A DNA stretch of 64,000 nucleotides from Kocuria rosea (GCF_006094695.1 NZ_CP035103.1:2542001-2606000); one strand, 5' to 3'; counted from the first letter of the stretch, positions 39,493 through 48,791 are shown. The notes: a model not told the origin generated them from the sequence alone. A program made the numbers and translations.

Positions 39493-40659
39493 TCAGCTGA
39501 CGCTCACGACGGGGCTGCCCGCCGTGGTCTCCCCGTTCTCGTCCGTCTCCATCTCGGCGGCGATGCGGTTGGCCTCCTCGATCAGCGTCTCCACGATGAG
39601 GTCCTCGGGGACGGTCTTCACGACCTCGCCCTTGACGAAGATCTGGCCCTTGCCGTTGCCGGAGGCCACGCCGAGGTCGGCCTCGCGGGCCTCGCCGGGG
39701 CCGTTGACGACGCAGCCCATCACGGCCACCCGCAGCGGGACGGTGAGCCCCTCGAGGCCCGCCGTCACCTCGTCCGCGAGCGTGTAGACGTCGACCTGCG
39801 CGCGGCCGCAGGAGGGGCAGGAGACGATCTCGAGCTTGCGCGGGCGCAGGCCCAGGGACTGCAGGATCTGGTTGCCGACCTTGACCTCCTCGACCGGCGG
39901 CGCCGAGAGGGAGACCCGGATGGTGTCCCCGATGCCCTGGGACAGCAGGGCGCCGAAGGCCGTGGCGGACTTGATGGTGCCCTGGAAGGCGGGGCCCGCC
40001 TCGGTCACGCCGAGGTGCAGGGGCCAGTCGCCGCGCTCGGCGAGCAGCTGGTAGGCCCGGACCATGGTGACCGGGTCGTTGTGCTTGACGGAGATCTTGA
40101 AGTCGTGGAAGTCGTGCTCCTCGAACAGGGACGCCTCCCACACGGCGGACTCGACGAGCGCCTCGGGCGTGGCCTTGCCGTACCTGTCCATGATCCGCTG
40201 GTCGAGGGAGCCGGCGTTCACGCCGATCCGGATGGACACCCCGGCGGCCTTGGCCTCGCGGGCGATCTGGCCGACCTGGTCGTCGAACTTGCGGATGTTG
40301 CCCGGGTTGACGCGCACGGCCGCGCACCCGGCCTCGATGGCCGCGTAGACGTACTTCGGCTGGAAGTGGATGTCGGCGATCACCGGGATCGGGGACTTCA
40401 TGGCGATGATCGGCAGGGCGTCGGCGTCGTCCTGGGACGGGCACGCCACCCGGACGATGTCGCACCCGGTGGCGTTGAGCTCCGCGATCTGCTGCAGGGT
40501 GGCGTTGATGTCCGTGGTGGGGGTGGTCGTCATGGACTGCACGCTCACCGGCGAGTCGGAGCCGACGCCCACGGACCCGACCCGGATCTGCCGGGTCTTC
40601 CGGCGCGGGGAGAGGACGGGCTGGGGCGCGGCGGGCATGCCGAGGCTGACCGGGGTCAA
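39493..40659 (-). CDS. ispG: 4-hydroxy-3-methylbut-2-en-1-yl diphosphate synthase (flavodoxin)
   Basis: 388 residues. A 4Fe-4S enzyme converting MEcPP to HMBPP in the MEP isoprenoid pathway. The cluster cysteines are in [11 protein letters not shown] and GCVVNGPGE; the TIM barrel block [14 protein letters not shown] and [21 protein letters not shown] are typical. The start is TTG 40659, set by a strong GGAGGA 6 nt upstream and by the family N-terminus ([11 protein letters not shown]). Upstream is the site-2 protease gene, beyond which dxr should follow; here the met operon lies between them, so the usual MEP cluster is split. Confidence 0.97.
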   Translation of the reverse strand: MTPVSLGMPAAPQPVLSPRRKTRQIRVGSVGVGSDSPVSVQSMTTTPTTDINATLQQIAELNATGCDIVRVACPSQDDADALPIIAMKSPIPVIADIHFQPKYVYAAIEAGCAAVRVNPGNIRKFDDQVGQIAREAKAAGVSIRIGVNAGSLDQRIMDRYGKATPEALVESAVWEASLFEEHDFHDFKISVKHNDPVTMVRAYQLLAERGDWPLHLGVTEAGPAFQGTIKSATAFGALLSQGIGDTIRVSLSAPPVEEVKVGNQILQSLGLRPRKLEIVSCPSCGRAQVDVYTLADEVTAGLEGLTVPLRVAVMGCVVNGPGEAREADLGVASGNGKGQIFVKGEVVKTVPEDLIVETLIEEANRIAAEMETDENGETTAGSPVVSVS

Positions 40660-40836
40660 GGAGTTCCTCCGAGGAATCGAGGGCAGGAGCTGGAGCGGTG
40701 GCGCCGGGACCCGCTGGCCGGGCCCGTCACCGGTTCCCATTGTGCCCCATGCTCCGGGGCGGCCCCCGGTGCCGGGGTGCGATTCCTCCCACGCCGAACG
40801 CCCGCCGGCCCCGGGGGCGCGCCGGCCGGCCCGGGC

Positions 40837-42171
40837 TCAGAACAGCCGGACCGGTTTGACGATGTCCGCGTAGATCAGCAGCACGGACATCCCGATCATC
40901 AGCACGGCCACCGCGTAGGTCACCGGCAGCAGCCGGGCGGGGTCGAAGGGGCCAGGGTCGCGGCGGCCGAGCAGCCGGGCGCTCCCCCGGCGCAGCGCCT
41001 CCCACAGCGCCCCGGCGACGTGCCCGCCGTCGAGCGGCAGCAGCGGCAGCAGGTTGAAGACGAACAGGGCCAGGTTGACGGAGCCGACCAGGCCCACGAG
41101 GGAGGCGGCCTTGTCCCGCAGCGCGATCTCCTCGTGCGCGGCGATCTCCCCCGAGATCCGGCCGACCCCCACCACGGAGATCGGCCCGTCCGGGTCCCGG
41201 GGCGCGTCGGAGAACGCCGCCTCCCCCACCTCGTAGATCCGCTGCGGCAGGTGCAGGACCACCCCGGCGATCTGCTGCAGCCCGTCCAGCACCGCCCCGG
41301 GCACCGCGGTCAGCGGCTGCCGGACGGGCTCGCTCGTGGGGCTGATGCCGATGAAACCGACCTCCTCGTAGCGGGGGGCGCCGTCCTCGCCGGTCACGGC
41401 GGCGCCGGAGTCGTCCAGCACGGGCCGCGAGGAGAGGATGGGGGTCAGCGCCGCGGACACGGTCCGGCCGTCCCGCTCGACCACCACCGGGATCCGTTCG
41501 CCGGCCCGGTCCCGGATCCGGGCGGTGAGCTCGTCCCAGGAGCCGACCGGGGCGCCGTCGACGGCCGTGACGACGTCCCCGGGGCGCAGCCCGGCGGCGT
41601 TCGCGGGGGCCTGGGGATCCTCCGGCCGGCACTCGGTCTGCCCGGCGGCCTGGCGCTCCGCGGCCACCACGCACTCGGACACCCACGCGACCGTCGTGGT
41701 GGGCGTCGCCGTCCCGAAGCCGGAGAGCAGGACGGCCAGGCACAGGGTCCCGAGCAGGAGGTTCATCACGGGGCCGCCGAGCATGATCACGATCCGCTTC
41801 CACACGGGCAGCCGGTAGAACACGCGGTCCTCGTCCCCGGGGAGGAGCTGGTCCGCGGCGCCGCCGCGGGCCTCGGCCGCCATCTGCTGGAAGACGCCGG
41901 TGCTCGAGGCGCGGGCCGTCGAGCCCGCGCGCGCCGGCGGGTACATCCCCACCATGGAGATGTAGCCGCCCAGCGGGACCGCCTTGAGCCCGTACTCCGT
42001 CTCGCCGCGCCGGCGGGAGAGCACGGTGCGCCCGAAGCCGACCATGTACTGCGTGACGCGCACGCCGAAGAGCTTGGCCGGCACGAGGTGGCCGATCTCG
42101 TGGAGGGCGATGGAGACCGCGATGGCGGCGGCGGCCAGCAGCACGCCCACGAGGAACAGCACGACACCCAT
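40837..42171 (-). CDS. rip1: Site-2 intramembrane zinc protease, RseP/Rip1 family (M50)
   Basis: 444 residues. HEIGH at 24-28 is within the first helix and the second zinc ligand region FNLLPLLPLDGGH is near 370-382. Between them is a PDZ domain (PANAAGLRPGDVVTAVDGAPVGSWDEL) with about 4 membrane spans in total. Such proteases release membrane-bound anti-sigma factors by intramembrane cleavage; M. tuberculosis Rip1 is the nearest named relative and also lies beside ispG. ATG 42171 (GVVLFLVGVLL) is preferred over upstream starts whose Arg/Pro-rich sequence is not conserved. No site-1 protease or anti-sigma factor is in the window. Confidence 0.93.
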   Translation of the reverse strand: MGVVLFLVGVLLAAAAIAVSIALHEIGHLVPAKLFGVRVTQYMVGFGRTVLSRRRGETEYGLKAVPLGGYISMVGMYPPARAGSTARASSTGVFQQMAAEARGGAADQLLPGDEDRVFYRLPVWKRIVIMLGGPVMNLLLGTLCLAVLLSGFGTATPTTTVAWVSECVVAAERQAAGQTECRPEDPQAPANAAGLRPGDVVTAVDGAPVGSWDELTARIRDRAGERIPVVVERDGRTVSAALTPILSSRPVLDDSGAAVTGEDGAPRYEEVGFIGISPTSEPVRQPLTAVPGAVLDGLQQIAGVVLHLPQRIYEVGEAAFSDAPRDPDGPISVVGVGRISGEIAAHEEIALRDKAASLVGLVGSVNLALFVFNLLPLLPLDGGHVAGALWEALRRGSARLLGRRDPGPFDPARLLPVTYAVAVLMIGMSVLLIYADIVKPVRLF

Positions 42172-42303
42172 CCGTCGGACCTCCCGGGATCGTCGAGGGA
42201 CCCCGGCGGGCGCCGGGGACGTCGGGGCCGTGCGCTCGGCACGGCGAGGACCAGTCTGCACCACGATCCTGGACGTCGGGCACCGGGCGCACCAGGGCAC
42301 GAC

Positions 42304-42344
42304 GACGGCCGGTGCCCTCCCGGGAGGGAGGCGCACCGGCCGTC
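42304..42344 (-). terminator. Bipartite stem-loop ending the met operon
   Basis: A 12-bp outer stem (GACGGCCGGTGC with GCACCGGCCGTC) and an inner CCTCCC/GGGAGG stem begin 24 nt after the metI stop. No U tract. It separates metQNI from the protease gene. Confidence 0.65.
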
Positions 42345-42367
42345 GGTGGGCTGCGGGGCGGGGCGCC

Positions 42368-43027
42368 TCAGCGGCGCAGGATCCGGCGGGCCAGCCGGTT
42401 GCCCACCACCTGCACGAGCTGGACCAGGACCACGATGACGGCGACCGCCGCCCACGTGACCTCGTCGTTGAACCGCTGGTAGCCCAGGCGCAGGGCGAAG
42501 TCGCCCAGGCCGCCGGCGCCGATGGCCCCGGCCATCGCCGACATGTCCGTGATGCCGATGACCAGGAACGTGTAGCCGAGCACCAGCGGGCCCAGCGCCT
42601 CGGGCAGGATCACCGTGGTGATGATGCGGCCGCGGGAGACGCCCATGGAGCGGGCCGCCTCCACGACCCCGGGGTCCACGCTCATGAGGTTCTGCTCGAC
42701 GATGCGCGCCACCGCGAACATGGCCCCGATGGTCATCGCGAAGATCGCGGCGTTGGGCCCCAGCCGGGTCCCGACGACCCCCTGGGTCACCGGTCCCAGC
42801 GCGGCAAGCAGGATGATGAACGGGATCGGCCGGACGAAGTTCACCACGAGGTTGAGGCCCTCGTGCACCGCCCGGTTCTCCAGGATGTTGCCCCGGCGGG
42901 TGACGTAGAGGCCGACGCCCACGAGCAGACCGAGCAGGCCGGCGAGCAGCAGCGTGACCGCCACCATGTAGAGGGTCTCCCCGAGCGCGGACAGCAGCTC
43001 GGGTCCCAGGACGGACCAGTCGTTCAC
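42368..43027 (-). CDS. metI: Methionine ABC transporter permease
   Basis: 219 residues with five membrane segments. The EAA loop for contact with the ATPase is DPGVVEAARSMGVSRGRIITTVILPEA near 118-144. Part of the DL-methionine importer MetNIQ. GTG start overlapping the metN stop by GTGA, so translation is coupled. Last gene of the operon, followed by a strong stem-loop. Confidence 0.94.
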   Translation of the reverse strand: MNDWSVLGPELLSALGETLYMVAVTLLLAGLLGLLVGVGLYVTRRGNILENRAVHEGLNLVVNFVRPIPFIILLAALGPVTQGVVGTRLGPNAAIFAMTIGAMFAVARIVEQNLMSVDPGVVEAARSMGVSRGRIITTVILPEALGPLVLGYTFLVIGITDMSAMAGAIGAGGLGDFALRLGYQRFNDEVTWAAVAVIVVLVQLVQVVGNRLARRILRR

Positions 43028-44103
43028 GCGGCCACCTCTCTCAGGGTCGTGATGCGGGACATCTCGTCGACCACGGCCTGCACGGCCGCGTCCGCACCGG
43101 TCAGCTCGAAGGTCAGGGACCCGAACGACTGCTCCTGGAGCACGCTGATCCCGCCGTAGGCGATGGTGAAGCGGACCCCGCGGGCGGCGCCGTCCGAGAG
43201 CACCCCGCCGATGTCCACGCCGTCGCCGACGTCCACGATCACCAGGCGCCCCCGGTGGGCGCGGCGCAGCCGCTCGACCTCACGGGCGTCGGGCACCGAG
43301 TGCAGGACGGAGGAGACGAAGCGGCGGGCGGTCTCGGTGCGGGGCCGGGCGAAGATGTCCACGGTGGAGCCGTGCTCCACGACCTTCCCGTCCTGCATCA
43401 CGGCCACGCGGTCGGCGATCGCGCGGACCACGTCCATCTCGTGGGTGATGATCACGATCGTGATCCCGAGCTCCCGGTTGACCCGCTGCAGCACCTGCAG
43501 CACCTCCTGGGTGGTCTCCGGGTCGAGGGCGCTCGTCGACTCGTCGGCCAGGAGCAGCTTCGGGCTGGTCGCCAGGGCGCGGGCGATGCCCACGCGCTGC
43601 TTCTGCCCGCCGGAGAGCTGCTCCGGGTAGTTGCCGGCGCGGGCGGCGAGGCCCACGAACTCGAGCAGCTCGGCCACCCGCGCCCGGCGCTTCTCCTTCG
43701 GCCAGCCGGCCCGCTTGAGCGGATACTCGACGTTGCCGGCGACGGTGCGGGAGGTGAAGAGGTTGAACTGCTGGAAGATCATCCCGATCTCCTGCCGCAC
43801 GGGCGCCAGCTCGGTCTCGCGCCGGCCGGCCACCTCGAAGCCCTCCACGGTCAGGGAGCCCGAGGACACGGGCTCGAGCCCGTTGATCAGGCGCACGAGG
43901 GTGGACTTGCCCGCCCCGGAGTAGCCGATCACGCCGAAGATCTCGCCGCGGCGGACGTCGAGGGTGACGTCGTTGACCGCGAGCACCTCGCGCGCCGCCC
44001 GCCCCGAGCCGGTGCGGAAGGTCTTGGAGACGTTGCGGAAGGAGACGAGCACCTCGTCCGGGCGCCCGGGTGCGGGCGGCCCGGCGGGGACCGCCGCGCT
44101 CAC
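43024..44103 (-). CDS. metN: Methionine ABC transporter ATP-binding protein
   Basis: 359 residues. Walker A GYSGAGKST at 60-68, Q-loop in FQQFNLF, signature LSGGQKQ at 163-169 and Walker B LLLADESTSAL with switch His in IITHEMDVV. A C-terminal NIL domain (about 285-355) gives trans-inhibition by intracellular methionine in characterised MetN proteins; so import is likely controlled both by the riboswitch and by the transported substrate. GTG start overlapping the metQ stop. Confidence 0.96.
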   Translation of the reverse strand: MSAAVPAGPPAPGRPDEVLVSFRNVSKTFRTGSGRAAREVLAVNDVTLDVRRGEIFGVIGYSGAGKSTLVRLINGLEPVSSGSLTVEGFEVAGRRETELAPVRQEIGMIFQQFNLFTSRTVAGNVEYPLKRAGWPKEKRRARVAELLEFVGLAARAGNYPEQLSGGQKQRVGIARALATSPKLLLADESTSALDPETTQEVLQVLQRVNRELGITIVIITHEMDVVRAIADRVAVMQDGKVVEHGSTVDIFARPRTETARRFVSSVLHSVPDAREVERLRRAHRGRLVIVDVGDGVDIGGVLSDGAARGVRFTIAYGGISVLQEQSFGSLTFELTGADAAVQAVVDEMSRITTLREVAA

Positions 44104-44993
44104 TGCTCCTGGTCCTTCAGCTCCTGCTGGTAGCGCGCGGTCAGCTCCTGGAGCTCCTCCGGCTCCAGCTGCAGCGGCACGGCGGTGTCCTTGGTCTCCT
44201 CCATCTCGGCGTCGAGCACGGCCTGCTCGTGGTAGAGGTCCGCGACCTGCCGGAGGGTCTCGTCGTCGGCGAGCTCCTCCGTGGTGGTGAAGAGGTTGAC
44301 GTAGGCGCGGGAGCCCTCGGACTCGGGGTCGTCCTGGGCGAGCGCGGACTGCGGGTCGATGTCGGCCCGCGAGAGGAAGTCGTTGTTGATGACCGAGCCG
44401 GCCACCGAGTCGAGCGAGAGCACCGTCTGCTCCGCGGAGACCGGGGTGACCCGCACCGTGGAGGCCTCGGTGTCGACGTCGAGCTCGGTGGGGATGAGGG
44501 TGTCGCTGGTCAGCTCCACGAGACCTGCGGCCTCGAGCACGAGCAGGGCCCGGGAGAGGTTCACGGCGTCGTTGGGCACCGCGATCTCGTCGCCCTCCTG
44601 GAACTGCTCCACGGAGTCGTACTGGTTGGAGTACAGGCCCAGCGGGTAGATCGAGGTCGAGCCGATCGGGGTGATGGAGCCGCCGGCCGCGTTGTTGTAG
44701 TCGGCGAGGAACGGGACGTGCTGGAACCAGGTCATCTCCACGTCACCGGACTCGGTGGCGGGGTTCGGCTGGTTGTAGTCGGAGAAGTCGACGTACTCGA
44801 CGGTGATGCCCTGCTCCTCGGCCACCCGCTGGAGGGCGTCGTGGGTCGGGTCGGTGCCCACCACGCCGATGGTGACCTTGTCGTCGGCGAGCACGCCCTC
44901 GCCGGAGGACTCCCCGGCGGAGCCGCCGCAGGCGGTGAGGGCGAGGCCGAGGGTCGTGGCCAGGGCGAGGAAGGGGAGGCGCTGCGATCGCAT
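44100..44993 (-). CDS. metQ: Methionine-binding lipoprotein
   Basis: 297 residues. The signal peptide ends in LALTACGGS, a lipobox with the lipidated Cys near residue 20, so the protein is anchored on the outer face of the membrane. NlpA/MetQ family blocks: VTIGVVGTDPTHDALQRVAEEQGI, DVEMTWFQHVPFLADYN and IAVPNDAVNLSRALLVLE. Captures methionine for MetNI. ATG 44993 with GGAAAGG upstream. A SAM-IV riboswitch precedes it, which predicts repression when S-adenosylmethionine is plentiful. Confidence 0.95.
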   Translation of the reverse strand: MRSQRLPFLALATTLGLALTACGGSAGESSGEGVLADDKVTIGVVGTDPTHDALQRVAEEQGITVEYVDFSDYNQPNPATESGDVEMTWFQHVPFLADYNNAAGGSITPIGSTSIYPLGLYSNQYDSVEQFQEGDEIAVPNDAVNLSRALLVLEAAGLVELTSDTLIPTELDVDTEASTVRVTPVSAEQTVLSLDSVAGSVINNDFLSRADIDPQSALAQDDPESEGSRAYVNLFTTTEELADDETLRQVADLYHEQAVLDAEMEETKDTAVPLQLEPEELQELTARYQQELKDQEQ

Positions 44994-45124
44994 GTGGTGC
45001 CTTTCCGTGGGTCCGGGGTGTCGGAGGTCTCCACCGGGGCCAACGGGTCCGGCGGCCACGGTCGAGGGCGCGCCGGAGGGCGCGTGCGCGGTCGGACCGT
45101 ACTTGCCGCCGGCCGTCGTCGGCC

Positions 45125-45216
45125 GGTGCCGGATGGTTCACCTGGGGCACCCCACTACGGGAGAGGGTTGCCGCCCAGCAAGCCAGGGCTGCACGCTGGG
45201 ACTCGTCATCCGCCTG
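45125..45216 (-). promoter_or_regulatory. SAM-IV riboswitch controlling metQNI
   Basis: On the minus strand the leader contains GATGACGAGTCCCAGCGTG, then CTGGCTTGCTGGGCGGCAACCC, then GTAGTGGGGTGCCCCAGGTGA, closed by a pairing of GGATG with CATCC. This is the SAM-I/SAM-IV clan core (the GGCAACCC and GGGGTGCCCC elements) in the actinobacterial SAM-IV arrangement. It ends about 130 nt before the metQ ATG. A CCGGCC/GGCCGG hairpin and a GC-rich inverted repeat lie between and may be the expression platform; neither has a U run, so the mode of control is unclear. Confidence 0.85.
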
Positions 45217-45254
45217 ACACACTAGCACGTGCGGCGGGGCCGGGCCCGGCCCGG

Positions 45255-46529
45255 TCAGCGGGCGAGGACCTCGCGGGCCCGCCGGCGGGCCCAGCGCTCG
45301 GCCGCCAGCACGGCCTCGAGCTCCAGCGGGCCGTCGTCGTCGTGCTCGCCCAGCACCGCCTCGACGGTGTCCACGATGGCGGGGAACCGGATCCGGCCGT
45401 CGTGGAAGGCGTGCACCGCCTCCTCGTTGGCCGCGTTGAACACGGCGGGGAAGGTCCCGCCCCGCTCCCCCGCCGCCTTGAGGAGCTCGACGGCGGGGAA
45501 CGCCACCGGGTCGAGGGGCTCGAAGGTCCACTCCGTGGCGCGCGTCCAGTCGCACGGCAGGGCGGCCCCGGGCACCCGGTGCGGCCAGGCCAGGCCGAGG
45601 GCGATGGGAAGGCGCATGTCCGGGGGCGAGGCCTGGGCGAGGGTGGAGCCGTCCACGAACTGGACCATGGAGTGCACGACCGACTGGGGGTGGACCACCA
45701 CGTCGATGCGCTCGAGGGGGACGTCGAAGAGCAGGTGGGCCTCGAGCACCTCGAGGGCCTTGTTCACCATGGTCGCCGAGTTGGTCGTCACCATCAGGCC
45801 CATGTCCCACGTCGGGTGGCGCAGCGCGTCCCGGGGCGTGACCGTCTCGAGCTCCGCCCGGGACCGGCCGCGGAAGGGCCCGCCGGAGGCCGTCAGCACG
45901 AGCCGGTCCACCTCCCCGGCGGTGCCGCCGCGCAGCGCCTGCGCCAGCGCGGAGTGCTCGGAGTCCACGGGGATCAGGGCGTCCGGGTCCCCGGTGGCCG
46001 CGGCGGCGGCCTTGACGAGGGCGCCGCCGGCGATCAGGGACTCCTTGTTCGCCAGGGCGAGCCGGTGCCCGGCCCGCAGCGCCGCCAGCGTGGGGGCGAG
46101 GCCGATGGAGCCGGTGATCCCGTTGAGCACGAGGTCGGCGTCGGGGTGGGCGGCGGCCGCGGACGCGGCGTCGGGCCCGTGCACGACGTCCGGGCGGTAT
46201 CCCCCGGCCCCGGCGGACGCGGCCCCGTCCGCGATGAGGCCGGCCAGCCGGGCGGCGTCCTGGGCGGTGCCGCTGGTCGCCACGAGCGCGGCGCGGGTCT
46301 CGAGGGCCTGCTCGGCGAGGAGCTCGAGGTGCCGTGCTCCGGCGGCGAGGGCGACCACGGTGAACGGGTCCGCGCCCTCGAGCTCGCGGGCGGCCCGCAC
46401 GACGTCGAGCGCCTGGGTGCCGATCGAGCCCGTCGAGCCGAGGACGCTGATCCGGCGGGGGCCGGCGGCGGCCAGGGCGCGCAGCTCGGGTGTCGGGCGG
46501 GTGCGGGGCGAGGTGGCGGGGGGCGTCAT
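45255..46529 (-). CDS. dxr: 1-deoxy-D-xylulose-5-phosphate reductoisomerase
   Basis: 424 residues. First committed MEP-pathway step. NADPH motif [12 protein letters not shown] at 30-41, [15 protein letters not shown], the loop [12 protein letters not shown], metal ligands in [13 protein letters not shown], the active-site SGGPFRGRS and HPTWDMG. ATG 46529 with GGGG nearby; a GTG 8 codons earlier is possible. Ends 39 bp before the SAM-IV riboswitch. The met operon separates it from rip1 and ispG, which adjoin it in mycobacteria. Confidence 0.97.
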   Translation of the reverse strand: MTPPATSPRTRPTPELRALAAAGPRRISVLGSTGSIGTQALDVVRAARELEGADPFTVVALAAGARHLELLAEQALETRAALVATSGTAQDAARLAGLIADGAASAGAGGYRPDVVHGPDAASAAAAHPDADLVLNGITGSIGLAPTLAALRAGHRLALANKESLIAGGALVKAAAAATGDPDALIPVDSEHSALAQALRGGTAGEVDRLVLTASGGPFRGRSRAELETVTPRDALRHPTWDMGLMVTTNSATMVNKALEVLEAHLLFDVPLERIDVVVHPQSVVHSMVQFVDGSTLAQASPPDMRLPIALGLAWPHRVPGAALPCDWTRATEWTFEPLDPVAFPAVELLKAAGERGGTFPAVFNAANEEAVHAFHDGRIRFPAIVDTVEAVLGEHDDDGPLELEAVLAAERWARRRAREVLAR

Positions 46530-46602
46530 GGCCCCAGTATCCCCCAGCGCCACTCCTCGGTGCGGTGCCCGCAGGGGGTGCCTGCGGACGGCCCGGAACG
46601 GG

Positions 46603-46642
46603 CCGAGGCCCCGTCCACCGGGAGCGGTGGACGGGGCCTCGG
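46603..46642 (-). terminator. 18-bp perfect stem-loop after the GlsB-like gene
   Basis: The arms CCGAGGCCCCGTCCACCG and CGGTGGACGGGGCCTCGG close a GGAG loop, starting 19 nt after the stop. A second small stem (GGCCCG/CGGGCC) follows. No U run. It isolates the GlsB-like gene from dxr. Confidence 0.75.
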
Positions 46643-46660
46643 CGACCGACGGGGGTGGGG

Positions 46661-46933
46661 TCAGCGCGTGGCGCGACCCTTGCGGCCGGAGACCGCGCCC
46701 CAGATGAAGAGCACGATGAGGGCTCCCACGACGGCGGTGATGATGGTGCCGATGTCGAACGCGGACTCCAGGTCCCCGATGCCGATCAGCGAGCCGAGGA
46801 AGCCTCCGAGGAGGGCCCCCACGATGCCGAGAACGATCGTGACGATGATGCCGCCACCCTGGCTGCCCGGCATGATGAGCTTGGCGAGGGCGCCGGCGAT
46901 GAGGCCGAGGATGATCCAGCTGATGATTCCCAT
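46661..46933 (-). CDS. GlsB/YeaQ/YmgE family stress membrane protein
   Basis: 90 residues. Three hydrophobic helices with the family's glycine pattern: [23 protein letters not shown], then [26 protein letters not shown] and a third ending in a basic tail SGRKGRATR. Formerly annotated as transglycosylase-associated, without evidence of such activity. Members are induced by envelope or acid stress in several bacteria. ATG 46933 with AAGGAGCC just upstream. Stands alone between two strong stem-loops. Confidence 0.88.
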   Translation of the reverse strand: MGIISWIILGLIAGALAKLIMPGSQGGGIIVTIVLGIVGALLGGFLGSLIGIGDLESAFDIGTIITAVVGALIVLFIWGAVSGRKGRATR

Positions 46934-47088
46934 GATGGCTCCTTATCCGTCCCGGGAGGGACTTTTATTGTACGCAACCGGCGAGTATCCCTGGAATACC
47001 CTGAGGTTGCTTCTGCGCCTCACCCTAGCCGACGGTCAGCCGCCTGTCTGTTCCCGTTAGCCAATCGACGCGTTCCTCCCGGACGCGG

Positions 47089-47126
47089 ACCGGCCCGCCG
47101 GAAGCCGGGGCTTCGGGCGGGCCGGT
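47089..47126 (-). terminator. Stem-loop after the acetate symporter
   Basis: An 11-bp stem (ACCGGCCCGCC with GGCGGGCCGGT), a G-G mismatch and an inner GAAGC/GCTTC stem begin about 30 nt past the symporter stop. No U run. Likely end of the DUF485-symporter transcript. Confidence 0.7.
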
Positions 47127-47156
47127 GGATCCTCCCAGGTGGGAGCGGGGAATCCG

Positions 47157-48788
47157 TCAGTGGGCGACGGGCTTCTCGGCGCCGATGCCTGTGAGGGAGC
47201 GCACCTCCATCTCGGACTGCTTGATCGGGTCCTCGAGACGGCGCTCCGTCATGGAACCGATGAAGCCGAGCAGGAAGGAGGCCGGGATCGAGACGATGCC
47301 CGGGTTCTGCAGCGGGAACCACGCGAAGTCGGCCGTCGGGATCATCGACGTCTCGGTGCCGGACATGACCGGGGAGAAGACGATGAGGCCCACCGAGATG
47401 ATCAGGCCGCCGTACATGGACCAGACCGCCCCCCGGGTGGTGAAGCGCCGCCAGTACAGGGAGTACAGGATGGTCGGCAGGTTCGCCGAGGCCGCGACCG
47501 CGAAGGCGAGCGCCACGAGGAACGCGACGTTCTGGCCCTGGGCGCCGATGCCGCCCGCGATGGAGACGAGACCGATGACCACCACCGTGGTCTTCGCCAC
47601 CTTCAGCTCCTTGCGGGGATCGGAGTTCCCCTTCTTGATCACGCTGGTGTAGATGTCGTGGGCGAACGAGGCCGAGGCCGTGATGGCCAGGCCGGCGACG
47701 ACCGCGAGGATCGTGGCGAAGGCCACCGCCGCGATGATGCCCATCAGCAGGGACCCGCCGAGCTCGAAGGCCAGCAGCGGGGCCGCGGAGTTCACGCCGC
47801 CGGGTGCCGCCTGGATCCGCTCGGCGCCGATGAGGGCCGCCGCGCCGAAGCCCAGGATGAGGGTGAAGAGGTAGAACAGGCCGATCAGCGAGATGGCCCA
47901 GACCACGGAGGTGCGCGCCTCCTTGGCCGTGGGCACCGTGTAGAAGCGCATGAGCACGTGGGGCAGGCCCGCCGCGCCGAAGACGAGGGCCAGGCCCAGG
48001 GAGATGAAGTCCAGCTTGCTGGTCTCGCTCACGCCGTACTTCAGGCCCGGCTCGAGGATGGCCGGGTTGCCGGAGACGGCGACCGCGTCACCGAGCAGGG
48101 AGGAGAAGTTGAAGCCGTAGAGCGCCAGGATCCAGACGGTCATGACCGCCACGCCGGAGACCAGGAGCACCGCCTTGATGATCTGCACGTAGGTGGTGCC
48201 CTTCATCCCGCCCACGAGGACGTAGACGATCATGAGCACGCCCACGACCACGATGACCAGCGACTGCCCGACCCGCGAGCTGATGCCCAGCAGCAGCGAC
48301 ACCAAGGCGCCCGCCCCGGCCATCTGGGCCAGCAGGTAGAACGCGGACACGGCGAGGGTGGAGATGGACGCCGCGACGCGCACGGGGCGCTGGCGCAGGC
48401 GGAAGGACAGGACGTCCGCCATCGTGAACTTGCCGGTGTTGCGCAGCAGCTCGGCGATCAGCAGCAGCGCCACGAGCCAGGCCACGAGGAAGCCGATGGA
48501 GTAGAGGAACCCGTCGTAGCCCTGGAGGGCGATCGCGCCCACGATGCCCAGGAAGGACGCCGCCGAGAGGTAGTCGCCCGCGATGGCCAGGCCGTTCTGG
48601 GTGCCGCTGAAGCCACGGCCGCCGGCGTAGTAGTCGGCCGCCGTGGACGTGGACTTCGAGGCGCGGAGGACGATGACCATCGTGACGACGACGAACGCGC
48701 CGAAGATGGAGATGTTGATCCAGGGCGTGCCGACCGTCTCCGTGGTGGCGGCCGTCATGGGCGCGAGCGCGGTGTGCAGCTGGTGCAT
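47157..48788 (-). CDS. Sodium:solute symporter, acetate/monocarboxylate type (ActP/MctC-like)
   Basis: 543 residues with 13 predicted helices. SSS-family landmarks: ADYYAGGRGFSGTQNGLAIAGDYLSAASFLGI near 50-82 and VLVGGMKGTTYVQIIKA near 190. Related transporters (E. coli ActP, C. glutamicum MctC) take up acetate, propionate or pyruvate with Na+. The pairing with a DUF485 gene 3 bp upstream supports acetate or another short monocarboxylate. Substrate specificity is inferred. ATG start. A glyoxylate cycle gene is not in view. Confidence 0.92.
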   Translation of the reverse strand: MHQLHTALAPMTAATTETVGTPWINISIFGAFVVVTMVIVLRASKSTSTAADYYAGGRGFSGTQNGLAIAGDYLSAASFLGIVGAIALQGYDGFLYSIGFLVAWLVALLLIAELLRNTGKFTMADVLSFRLRQRPVRVAASISTLAVSAFYLLAQMAGAGALVSLLLGISSRVGQSLVIVVVGVLMIVYVLVGGMKGTTYVQIIKAVLLVSGVAVMTVWILALYGFNFSSLLGDAVAVSGNPAILEPGLKYGVSETSKLDFISLGLALVFGAAGLPHVLMRFYTVPTAKEARTSVVWAISLIGLFYLFTLILGFGAAALIGAERIQAAPGGVNSAAPLLAFELGGSLLMGIIAAVAFATILAVVAGLAITASASFAHDIYTSVIKKGNSDPRKELKVAKTTVVVIGLVSIAGGIGAQGQNVAFLVALAFAVAASANLPTILYSLYWRRFTTRGAVWSMYGGLIISVGLIVFSPVMSGTETSMIPTADFAWFPLQNPGIVSIPASFLLGFIGSMTERRLEDPIKQSEMEVRSLTGIGAEKPVAH

Positions 48789-48791
48789 CGG

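Noticed and set aside
40745..40836. GC stem-loops between rip1 and ispG as a riboswitch
   Set aside because: Only short imperfect GC hairpins; no conserved aptamer core was recognisable.
42172..42336. Upstream extension of the site-2 protease to 42336
   Set aside because: The added residues are Arg/Pro-rich with no transmembrane or family similarity, and they overlap the met operon terminator; the ATG at 42171 starts the conserved N-terminus.
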